Shown: positions 15,187-21,006 of the stretch, one piece after another
How positions within the stretch are numbered: position 1 is the stretch's first letter
Layout: each line of letters starts with the position of its first letter
Virus record (IMG/VR): IMGVR_UViG_3300028920_000017
Location: 1 to 37,425 of that record
DNA: 37,425 bases
Origin: a virus
Reading direction: 5' to 3' (one strand)
Program-made: the position numbers and the translations under genes
Notes under the pieces: model-generated
Seen by the model: the letters and a program-made list of their open reading frames with translations, nothing else
Database searches by the model: none
What the model was told of the DNA's origin: nothing

Positions 15187-15550
15187 TGAAAAGCCTTCCA
15201 ATTTTAAGATGTTTGACGACAACAGAGAAGTAAAAAATTTCGACATAAGTTATGATTATTGCAAAGAGGGATTGTGTAATGTTCATTATATGGAATACAG
15301 TAAAAGCGAACACTATGGCAGTTTTTCTTTTGATGTTTCAGAGCTAAGAAATAAAACCTTTTCTTTAGGATATACGATGTTCATCAGGACAAACAGAAAT
15401 GAGCCTGACGAGCTTTTTGAAAAAGGCGGTGGGCCATATTTTTCCGATTATCAAGAACTAGATTTAAATGAAGCAAAGCATCTTGTGACTATTTTGGCTA
15501 GATGGATAAAAGAACACGAGGATTATTTGGAAGAAAGTAGCGAACAATGA
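15179..15550 (+). CDS. Hypothetical protein (123 aa), AT-rich gene
   Basis: Start at 15179 (MSSEKPS), where AAAGGGG lies seven bases upstream. The acidic and aromatic protein has no recognised motif. Its gene is clearly more AT-rich than those around it, together with the next gene, which hints at later acquisition. Linked to the next gene by ATGA. Confidence 0.5.
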   Translation: MSSEKPSNFKMFDDNREVKNFDISYDYCKEGLCNVHYMEYSKSEHYGSFSFDVSELRNKTFSLGYTMFIRTNRNEPDELFEKGGGPYFSDYQELDLNEAKHLVTILARWIKEHEDYLEESSEQ

Positions 15551-15906
15551 TCATAAGTGAATTAATAAAAATATTGGAAAGAGCCGAGGATGACAATGGC
15601 GATCTTGAGGTTTGGTTCTCTATCGAAGATGAGAACGGCACCTTTCTTCAATCTCAATTTTGGGAGCATGATACTAGCTGGGGTAAGCTGTTTGCATGGT
15701 CATCGATGGACATAAAAGTAAAAGGTGACAAGTTGATATTTTGTCAATATCCACCTTTTAAAAATCAAGAAAAACCGATACAACCAGAACCGGGTTCTTT
15801 GATTTACGATGAAAGAAATCGGGCTGTTCAGAGGCATGTTGAGAGTTTTTATAGTGATGCAACAGCTATTCACAAAACATTCAGCAAAGGGGAAAACAAT
15901 GAGTGA
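15547..15906 (+). CDS. Hypothetical protein (119 aa), AT-rich gene
   Basis: Starts by ATGA overlap. The N-terminal ISELIKILERAEDDNGDLEV followed by a strand is the pattern of small phage proteins that begin with a helix and a D-GD--V turn; their role is not known. The rest is beta-rich and ends with a Lys/Asn-rich tail. AT-rich like its upstream neighbour. Overlaps the RecT start by eight bases. Confidence 0.52.
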   Translation: MIISELIKILERAEDDNGDLEVWFSIEDENGTFLQSQFWEHDTSWGKLFAWSSMDIKVKGDKLIFCQYPPFKNQEKPIQPEPGSLIYDERNRAVQRHVESFYSDATAIHKTFSKGENNE

Positions 15907-16573
15907 AGACAAGTTAGCAAAAATCGAAAGTCGTTCCATCTATAACGACATAGGAACATTTGAGACAGCGCAGCGAATGGCAAAAGCACTGAGTGCATCG
16001 GATTTCGTGCCCGACCGATTCCGGGGCAATATCCCGAATACTCTCATCGCGATTGACATCGCACTGAGTTTCGGCAACTGGAGAAACCCGCCGAAAGTTC
16101 TCGCCGTTATGCAGAATCTTTATGTAGTTCACGGCAAGCCTGGGTTCGAGGCGAAATTCGTTATCGGGCTCGTAAATACTTGTGGCAAATTTGGTGCAAT
16201 GGAATGGGAGTTCATCGGGGAAAAGGGCTCGACCAATTACGGTGCTTATGCAGTCGTGAAGGAATTGAAGACGGGGAAGGTGCTTAAGGGTTCGACAATA
16301 GATATGGAAATGGCAGCAAAAGAAGGCTGGCTTTTTAAGAAGGACAAGAAGGGGAACGACATCACCACTAAGTGGCAATCGATGCCAGAGCAAATGCTCA
16401 AATATCGCTCGGCCAGCTTCTGGGTTCGCACCCATGCCCCGGAACTACTTCTCGGAATGCACACAGCCGATGAACTCGAGGACGTCGAGGAAGTTGTCAC
16501 CGCAGAGGTTCTGGGCGATACTAGGGACGACCTGGAGGTGATCGCTGACAAGCTCGAAGACAACGAATTTTAA
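15899..16573 (+). CDS. recT: RecT-family single-strand annealing protein
   Basis: The 224-residue protein is preceded by AAAGGGG. FETAQRMAKALSASDFVP near 20-37, PNTLIAIDIALSFG near 46-59, a KVLAVMQNLYVVHGKPGFEAKF stretch near 66-87 and a PEQMLKYRSASFWVRTHAPE stretch near 160-180 are typical of RecT/RedB-like annealing proteins. It coats single strands made by the YqaJ exonuclease and anneals them to homologous DNA, probably at replication forks. The acidic C-terminal tail (many Glu and Asp) is usual. The three small genes between exonuclease and RecT are transcribed with them. Confidence 0.85.
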   Translation: MSEDKLAKIESRSIYNDIGTFETAQRMAKALSASDFVPDRFRGNIPNTLIAIDIALSFGNWRNPPKVLAVMQNLYVVHGKPGFEAKFVIGLVNTCGKFGAMEWEFIGEKGSTNYGAYAVVKELKTGKVLKGSTIDMEMAAKEGWLFKKDKKGNDITTKWQSMPEQMLKYRSASFWVRTHAPELLLGMHTADELEDVEEVVTAEVLGDTRDDLEVIADKLEDNEF

Positions 16574-16606
16574 TTCACACCACGTTCCATCACAAAAAGT
16601 AAGATC

Positions 16607-17290
16607 ATGAATCCATATTATGAACACGCAGGGATAACAATATACCATGGAGATTGCCTGGATGTATTGCCGCAATTGGAACCCGTGGACCTTGTTTTGA
16701 CCGATCCACCATATGGAATGAATAAGTTCAAACATGATATTGAGGTTTGGCATTTTTTAAAGCTTATAAACAGCAAAAAAGATTGTTCTCTATATATGTT
16801 TTGTGGGGATAATTCATACATGGAAGCACGAAGACAAACTGAAATCCTTTTTGATTTTCACAGAACAATAATATGGGAAAAAGAAAATGTATATGGTGGC
16901 GGCGATTATTTGCTTGCACATGAATATATTTTATACGCAAAAAAAGGAGATCCAGTATTTAATAATATCGGCCGAGTTGCAACAAGCGCAGCACTTAAGA
17001 ATATCGGAAAATCGGTGGCCAAGGAAAAGAGTGTTTGGAAAACAAGGGGGTTCAATAATACGTGCAGTGAGTATGTTGGCCACCCAACACAAAAGCCACT
17101 GAAGATAATTCGCAGAATAATCGAAAACTCAAGTTTAGAAAATTATTCAATACTTGACCCCTTTATTGGCTCAGGCACAACACTAGTTGCTGCAAAGGAG
17201 TTAGGCCGCAAGGCAATCGGTATTGAAATCGAGGAGAAATATTGCGAGATAGCTGCTAAGCGGCTTAGCCAGGAGGTTCTACCATTGTGA
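16607..17290 (+). CDS. DNA adenine-N6/cytosine-N4 methyltransferase, beta class
   Basis: The 227-residue protein has the methyltransferase motifs in beta order: TDPPYG near 32-37 (catalytic motif IV) first, and DPFIGSGTT near 183-191 (SAM-binding motif I) near the end, followed by GIEIEEKYCEIAAKRL. GHPTQKP near 157 is typical too. It transfers a methyl group to A-N6 or C-N4 in DNA. No matching restriction gene is near, so it is a solitary methyltransferase, probably protecting phage DNA. The gene is markedly AT-rich compared with RecT before and the nuclease after, suggesting recent transfer. Its stop overlaps the next start (GTGA). Confidence 0.88.
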   Translation: MNPYYEHAGITIYHGDCLDVLPQLEPVDLVLTDPPYGMNKFKHDIEVWHFLKLINSKKDCSLYMFCGDNSYMEARRQTEILFDFHRTIIWEKENVYGGGDYLLAHEYILYAKKGDPVFNNIGRVATSAALKNIGKSVAKEKSVWKTRGFNNTCSEYVGHPTQKPLKIIRRIIENSSLENYSILDPFIGSGTTLVAAKELGRKAIGIEIEEKYCEIAAKRLSQEVLPL

Positions 17291-17733
17291 CTGGAATCCC
17301 ACGTTCTAAACCCCGCCTGATTGAATCCAAATTACAATCCGACATCGTTCAAGACGTACGTTCTTTGTACCTCCGCTGGCCATGCGTGACCTGGCTCCAC
17401 GCAGTTCCGAACGGTGGCTCCAGACATTATCTGGAGGCCGTTAGGCTCAAGCGGGAGGGCGTCAAGCCAGGCATAGCTGATCTCTTTCTCCCCGCACCTG
17501 CTTTTGACGCAGACGGTCACATCAGGTATTGTGGACTGTATCTGGAGGTGAAAACGGCAAAGGGGAGATTGTCGACTCCACAAAAGGCCTTTCGAGACTA
17601 TTGTGAGAAATCGCATTATAAATATGTAGTGGTCAGAACTCGGCGCGAGGGGTTCCTTGCCGTCGTCGAATACCTCGGAGGGCAACATGGGGAAAAGAGA
17701 ACGACAAGTCAAAATCTTCCTGAACATCGGTAG
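17287..17733 (+). CDS. VRR-NUC domain nuclease
   Basis: The 148-residue protein is a stand-alone VRR-NUC enzyme. HAVPNGGSR near 38-46, an RLKREGVKPGIADLFLP element near 53-69 with the metal-binding Asp, a LYLEVKTAKGRLS element near 84-96 with the E-x-K pair, and PQKAF near 98 match this PD-(D/E)XK family. Members cut structured or branched DNA and often sit in phage replication modules as resolvase-like enzymes. The GTG start overlaps the methyltransferase stop. The basic C-terminus overlaps the next gene by 47 bases. Confidence 0.85.
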   Translation: MTGIPRSKPRLIESKLQSDIVQDVRSLYLRWPCVTWLHAVPNGGSRHYLEAVRLKREGVKPGIADLFLPAPAFDADGHIRYCGLYLEVKTAKGRLSTPQKAFRDYCEKSHYKYVVVRTRREGFLAVVEYLGGQHGEKRTTSQNLPEHR

Positions 17734-17893
17734 CTGGATAACACAGATTATCACTTCCATTGCAGACGCAGTCAAAGAGCGCCGTCGAGAAAGGCGAGAA
17801 GCCAAAGCCCGGCGAGCCGCGCAAAGAGCATGGAGGCCTCCGAATGGATCATCGAATTCAAGTGCTGATGACAATAAAGAGATTCGACTCTGA
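17687..17893 (+). CDS. Small basic protein (68 aa)
   Basis: ATG 17687 (MGKRERQ) follows GGAGGG. A short amphipathic stretch (KIFLNIGSWITQIITSIADAV) is followed by an Arg/Ala-rich segment (RRRERREAKARRAAQRA) that should bind nucleic acid or membranes. The function is unknown. Lies wholly between and partly inside its neighbours' ends, as usual in this gene-dense region. Confidence 0.5.
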   Translation: MGKRERQVKIFLNIGSWITQIITSIADAVKERRRERREAKARRAAQRAWRPPNGSSNSSADDNKEIRL

Positions 17894-18485
17894 CAACTTC
17901 GGTGAAGAGGCAATCGCCTCGGTAGCTCGGGTGGATTTCCTCAAGGGGCTCGAGGCGATCGGCTGGCTTTTGAAAAAGCAGCTTATCTTCCATCATAAAG
18001 GGTCGTACCACATCACGACCGTGGGAGTCGAGTTCCTAGAGCGCGTCGGTCTGTTCTCCAGGCGCCCCCAGAACCCGAGTAAGTGGAAGGACGAAGCTCT
18101 CACTGGGGTCAGGGAAAAGACCAGCCAGGCGAGCGGACACGTGGTCTCGGAGCAGAGCAAAATCGACCGCGCGGTGTTGTCCACCAGCACGATGGACGCA
18201 GACGAAGGCATCCGACCGGATAAAGTTCTCGCGGAAATCCAGAACCTCGAGCGGTGCCGCAGCTCTGTCTGCCGGCAACTCGGAATCGACTCCGACGAAT
18301 ATAGATCTCTGCTCAAAGAGGGACGTCTCCGCATCTGCCAAAACGGGCACCCACACATCGGGGTTTTTGACCGGAACGGTCCAAATCGCTGGAAGTCTAT
18401 CTGCCGGCGATGTAGAAAAGAGAAAAGGAAAAAATCTCATGGACGACAAACTCAAGAAGACAGTCGAAATCCCAACCCGTGTTAG
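17844..18485 (+). CDS. Winged-helix plus zinc-ribbon protein, possible late regulator
   Basis: The protein has 213 residues from the ATG at 17844, seven bases after GGAGG. The first 70 residues read as a winged helix (SVARVDFLKGLEAIGWLL, then a wing with HKGSYHITTVGVEFLERVGL). After a charged linker comes a helix (VLAEIQNLERCRSSVCRQLG) and a C-terminal element with CQNGHPHIGVFD and CRRCRKEKRKK, likely a zinc ribbon with a basic tail. The domain mix suggests a transcription factor. As the second-last early gene it could switch on the late region starting at 19.4 kb. A small terminase is an alternative. Confidence 0.55.
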   Translation: MDHRIQVLMTIKRFDSDNFGEEAIASVARVDFLKGLEAIGWLLKKQLIFHHKGSYHITTVGVEFLERVGLFSRRPQNPSKWKDEALTGVREKTSQASGHVVSEQSKIDRAVLSTSTMDADEGIRPDKVLAEIQNLERCRSSVCRQLGIDSDEYRSLLKEGRLRICQNGHPHIGVFDRNGPNRWKSICRRCRKEKRKKSHGRQTQEDSRNPNPC

Positions 18486-18819
18486 CCAGCAACTCCACGA
18501 AACCAAAGTCCAGTATGAAAGTATTATCTCCGATCTCAAGGCCGAGGTGACTCGCCTCAACCAGGAGATTTCTGCTTTGCGCGACAAGACAGCCAACCAG
18601 CTCTCGATGAACTGGGCAAAAACAGACGAGGTCGAAGGCGATTTCGCGGACGTCTTTCAGTCGATGATAATGGAGCACGAAAAGAAACTCGATGACACTC
18701 TGGACGAACTCCAAAAGATGTGCGTGCAAGCAATCGACACATCCACGAAATTCATTCTCCGACTTCTAGTCATGAAAAAAGACCGCTCCAAGCTTCTCAA
18801 ACCTATGACAAAGGGTTAA
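18439..18819 (+). CDS. Coiled-coil protein, last rightward early gene (126 aa)
   Basis: The start at 18439 has AAGG ten bases upstream. A coiled coil is evident around residues 17-50 (heptad-like Leu/Ile/Val with Glu and Lys: ESIISDLKAEVTRLNQEISALR), then a helical acidic part and a basic tail (MKKDRSKLLKPMTKG). No enzymatic motif. A small terminase subunit (oligomeric, coiled coil) or a regulator are possibilities, neither shown. The stop lies eight bases before the first tRNA-like element. Confidence 0.52.
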   Translation: MDDKLKKTVEIPTRVSQQLHETKVQYESIISDLKAEVTRLNQEISALRDKTANQLSMNWAKTDEVEGDFADVFQSMIMEHEKKLDDTLDELQKMCVQAIDTSTKFILRLLVMKKDRSKLLKPMTKG

Positions 18820-18827
18820 GATGCAAT

Positions 18828-18932
18828 CGGGCGGCGCTGGTGCGCGGAACCATGAACAAAACCAGGTAAACCACACGACGTCCATATTTTTCGTTTTGAC
18901 AAAAAACCCCGGTTCGATTCCGGGTCGCCCGA
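18828..18932 (+). ncRNA. tRNA-like element 1 (acceptor and T arm present, anticodon arm abnormal)
   Basis: A seven-pair acceptor stem (cgggcgg at 18828-18834 with tcgcccg at 18925-18931, one G-T pair) and a perfect T arm (cccgg, ttcgatt, ccggg at 18908-18924) are clear. The whole is 105 bases, longer than any normal tRNA. Inside, a tggt/acca hairpin could serve as D arm. The sequences caaaac (18857-18862) and gttttg (18893-18898) can pair as an anticodon-like stem, but enclose a loop of 30 instead of seven bases. It is either a tRNA interrupted or enlarged in the anticodon loop, a decayed tRNA, or a tRNA-like structure with another role. Confidence 0.5.
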
Positions 18933-18935
18933 CTG

Positions 18936-19039
18936 GGAACGGTGGTCGGCACAGAAAGGATAACAACAGAGCAGTCCCCAGAAAACTCGGTTGTATTCAT
19001 TGCCCGTAAATCCAGGTTCGACTCCTGGTCGTTCCCCCA
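18936..19039 (+). ncRNA. tRNA-like element 2 with encoded CCA end and enlarged anticodon loop
   Basis: It starts three bases after element 1. The acceptor stem ggaacgg (18936-18942) pairs with tcgttcc (19029-19035), followed by C and an encoded CCA (19037-19039). The T arm (ccagg, ttcgact, cctgg) is perfect. T at position 8, a three-pair D stem (gtc/gat at 18945-18947 and 18959-18961) and a five-pair anticodon stem acaac/gttgt (18963-18967 with 18990-18994) are placed as in a tRNA. The loop, however, has 22 bases and the variable region 17. No anticodon can be assigned. An insertion in the anticodon loop or pseudogenisation would explain it. Confidence 0.5.
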
Positions 19040-19122
19040 TGATGGATGAGATTCAATTCGTGCAACTCTGCTTTGTCGTCGTTCTGGCAATTTCCCTGCT
19101 GATGCTGGCAAACAGAAGATAG
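19039..19122 (+). CDS. Possible 27-residue membrane peptide
   Basis: A short frame from the ATG that shares the last base of tRNA-like element 2 encodes 27 residues with one hydrophobic span (VQLCFVVVLAISLLMLA) and a basic end (NRR). No ribosome-binding site is visible upstream, so translation is doubtful. It may be only part of the structured non-coding region. Confidence 0.25.
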   Translation: MMDEIQFVQLCFVVVLAISLLMLANRR

Positions 19123-19173
19123 CGCCCTCGCCTCCGGGGGAGGAAAAGCGAGAGCGCGGGTCCGTGATGGACC
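19122..19173. other. Two strong hairpins in the gene-free stretch 19123-19474
   Basis: Hairpin one spans 19122-19157: gcgccctcgc pairs with gcgagagcgc (one mismatch), with an inner ctcc/ggag stem. Hairpin two spans 19159-19173: ggtcc/ggacc around gtgat. Neither is followed by a T-run, so they are not typical intrinsic terminators. They could end the rightward early transcript with help of a protein, protect the 3' end of the tRNA-like transcript, or be part of a structured RNA. The rest of the 350-base gap up to 19350 is AT-richer and I see no gene in it. Confidence 0.45.
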
Positions 19174-19350
19174 GCGCATTCTAGCACGTTAATTTGCAGA
19201 AAAAAACCTGAATCAGGAACCCTTGGCTGTTTCAGAATAAAATAAGCTACCGCAATGATTCCGCGCATTTACGAATAACTAGAGGCCTGAAAGCATATAA
19301 CACTTAAATGACTCGCGCAAAGAAATCCTCCATTTTCAGGAGAATCTTTC

Positions 19351-19379
19351 TTGCTATGGGCCCGAAATCACCCTATATT
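19351..19379 (+). promoter_or_regulatory. Candidate sigma70-type promoter for the late/packaging operon
   Basis: TTGCTA at 19351-19356 (four of six consensus bases) and TATATT at 19374-19379 (five of six) are separated by exactly 17 bases, just upstream of the first late-region gene. A transcript would begin near 19386 and run directly into the intrinsic terminator at 19420-19460. This is the best-scoring promoter I found by eye in the window. Confidence 0.5.
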
Positions 19380-19419
19380 CAGCTTGGATAGTTGACTCAA
19401 AAAACTGTTTTTCGCCTCG

Positions 19420-19460
19420 CCCTCCCGGCTCCCGTTCCCGATGTCGGGAGGGTATTTTTT
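19420..19460 (+). terminator. Intrinsic terminator in the leader of the late operon
   Basis: ccctcccg (19420-19427) pairs perfectly with cgggaggg (19445-19452) and is followed by tattttttc. This is a strong rho-independent terminator. It could end transcripts coming from the early operon, and it also lies between the promoter candidate at 19351-19379 and the first late gene at 19475, so late expression may need antitermination or a promoter inside the leader. Confidence 0.72.
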
Positions 19461-19474
19461 CAGGGGGTACTCTT

Positions 19475-19975
19475 GTGACGGATGGAATTCCTGTAAAATG
19501 TGAACACTCTGATCTCATCGACCCGAAGACACTCAATCCACACCCCAAAAACCCCAATAAGCACCCGTCATCACAAATAAAATTGCTCGCTAAGTCCATC
19601 GGGCGATTCGGCTGGAGACACCCCATCGTCGTCTCAAGACGATCTGGTCTCATCGTCGCCGGCCATGCCAGGCGCCAGGCCGCAATTGAACTCAAGTGCA
19701 AAGCACCGATAGATATCCAGGATTTCGACTCCGAAGCCGATGAGGTCGCCGTCTTGCTCGCAGACAACATTCTCCCCGAGCTGTCCGAGATGGACCATCA
19801 GCTCTTCATGCATGGAAAAGAACTCCTGGAATTGCAGGATATTCCGCTCGATATGATTGGTATTCCTGTCCTCGATGTTCCAGAATTCAACGAAGAATCA
19901 GAGGACAGTCAACCAGAACTCGACAAGAAAAAAGAGGTAACTTGCCCCAATTGTGATCATGTCTTCGAACCTTAG
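19475..19975 (+). CDS. ParB-like nuclease/ParB-fold domain protein
   Basis: The 166-residue protein starts at a GTG, seven bases after AGGGGG. LNPHPKNPNKHPSSQIKLLAKSI near 20-42, GWRHPIVVSR near 46-55 and a LIVAGHARRQAAIEL element near 59-73 are the ParB/Srx-like core (GHxR motif). LLADNILPELSEMD follows near 94-107. The C-terminus ends with a zinc knuckle (CPNCDHVF). Phage proteins of this type often neighbour DNA modification genes and may bind or nick DNA, or act as a CTP/ATP-dependent clamp. Here it directly precedes, and overlaps by 17 bases, a Mom-like modification gene, so joint action is likely. Confidence 0.78.
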   Translation: MTDGIPVKCEHSDLIDPKTLNPHPKNPNKHPSSQIKLLAKSIGRFGWRHPIVVSRRSGLIVAGHARRQAAIELKCKAPIDIQDFDSEADEVAVLLADNILPELSEMDHQLFMHGKELLELQDIPLDMIGIPVLDVPEFNEESEDSQPELDKKKEVTCPNCDHVFEP

Positions 19976-20534
19976 ACTTGGCTGGTGCTCCCATGAGGCA
20001 GCGAAATACGCTGTGATGAACTGGCATTACTCCCGCGCGATGCCCGCCGGCAAGCTTGTGAAAATCGGAGTCTGGGAAAATGACAGATTCGTGGGCGCAG
20101 TCATTTTCAGCAGAGGGGCAAACAACAATATTGGGAAGCCCTTCGGACTCAAACAAACCGAAATCTGCGAACTGGTCCGAGTCGCTCTGTCGAAGCATGA
20201 AACGCCAGTGACCAGAATCGTGGCCATCGCCATTAAGATGCTTCGCAAGAAGGCGCCAGGGATACAAATGTTAATCTCATATGCCGACCCGAGACAAGGG
20301 CACAAAGGTGTCATCTATCAGGCTGGCAATTGGGTTTATCTGGGCAAAAACAAGTCATGGAAAGGTTCTCATTACATCGTTAACGGAAAGAAAATGCACG
20401 GTCGATCCGTTAGAGCAAAGTGGGGTAGCGAAAAAAACATCCCCTATGAATGGGAATACGATCTGGACGGTGAAAAACATAAGTACATCTATCCTTTGAG
20501 CAAGGAAATGAAGGAAAAGTTTGCGCGTTCCTAG
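19959..20534 (+). CDS. mom: Mom-like DNA adenine modification protein (GNAT fold)
   Basis: The protein has 191 residues. NWHYSRAMPAGKLVKIGVWE near 22-41, FVGAVIFSRGANNNIGKPFG near 44-63, ELVRVALSKHETPVTRIVA near 70-88 and LISYADPRQGHKGVIYQAGN near 105-124 correspond to the conserved blocks of the phage Mu Mom family: the His-Ser-Pro-Gly block, the GA---G-PFGL block, the RVAL--H block and the DP--GH-G-IYQA block. Mom converts DNA adenine to N6-(carboxamidomethyl) adenine and so blocks many restriction enzymes. The ATG at 19959 has no strong ribosome site, consistent with coupling to the ParB-like gene. The TAG stop is also positions 8-10 of tRNA-like element 3. Confidence 0.85.
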   Translation: MSSNLRLGWCSHEAAKYAVMNWHYSRAMPAGKLVKIGVWENDRFVGAVIFSRGANNNIGKPFGLKQTEICELVRVALSKHETPVTRIVAIAIKMLRKKAPGIQMLISYADPRQGHKGVIYQAGNWVYLGKNKSWKGSHYIVNGKKMHGRSVRAKWGSEKNIPYEWEYDLDGEKHKYIYPLSKEMKEKFARS

Positions 20535-20597
20535 TGTATTGGTCGCACGCGTGGTACACCAGCTGCGAAGTGGCGGTTCGACTCCGACCGGGACGCT
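20525..20597 (+). ncRNA. tRNA-like element 3 (normal length, unpaired anticodon arm)
   Basis: It is 73 bases, exactly tRNA length. The acceptor gcgttcc (20525-20531) pairs with gggacgc (20590-20596). T8-A9 and a four-pair D arm with a ggtc loop (gtgt, attggtc, gcac at 20534-20548) are canonical. The T arm (ggcgg, ttcgact) has one bulged A. The anticodon stem would be cgtgg against gctgc and cannot pair, and position 33 is not T. A shorter hairpin (tgg-taca-cca flanked by gc/gc) can form instead. So it is a tRNA-like element or decayed tRNA. It begins inside the Mom-like gene, using its stop codon as positions 8-10. Confidence 0.5.
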
Positions 20598-20630
20598 CTA
20601 AGGTAGTGGATTTCAACGCACGAATTCGAA

Positions 20631-20939
20631 ATGGATAACTCCCAAGCAAGGCGGAAACGCCTAACAGAACTCGAAGACCTCGTGGCAAGAAGAGACAAGC
20701 TCTCCGACCAGGAGTATCTTGACCTCCTACATGAGATTCGAAAGAACTACACGGTCAAGCTCGCGATGCTTTCAGTCAGACTGGACAATCGGGAGACAGG
20801 CGGGACTGTTAATGTAATTGATAAAGTCCACTGGCTCATCGACAACATGGAAACGAAGCACATAGAGAAACAGGATGGCGACGACCATGTTGTTCACGTC
20901 CACTTTACACCTTATGAGCCCGATGATAAGAAGGGCTGA
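20631..20939 (+). CDS. Hypothetical helical protein (102 aa) near the terminase gene
   Basis: The protein is helical with a charged N-terminal half (SQARRKRLTELEDLVARRDKLS), a second helical region and an acidic, His-rich end (DGDDHVVHVHFTPYEPDDKKG). No ribosome site is obvious. It lies in the stretch between the modification genes and the large terminase where a small terminase subunit might be expected, but no helix-turn-helix is evident, so this role is only a possibility. Confidence 0.48.
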   Translation: MDNSQARRKRLTELEDLVARRDKLSDQEYLDLLHEIRKNYTVKLAMLSVRLDNRETGGTVNVIDKVHWLIDNMETKHIEKQDGDDHVVHVHFTPYEPDDKKG

Positions 20940-21006
20940 TGCAAGAGATTAAGTCCCTCGCCGCTGAACGATGCCGGGCGGTGGGGGCAACCGTTTCACG
21001 TGGAAC

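Noticed and set aside
18820-19040. Minus-strand frames over the tRNA-like pair
   Set aside because: Three overlapping frames here include T-arm sequence (for example a peptide with GIEPG-type text) and are by-products of RNA structure; no start signals.
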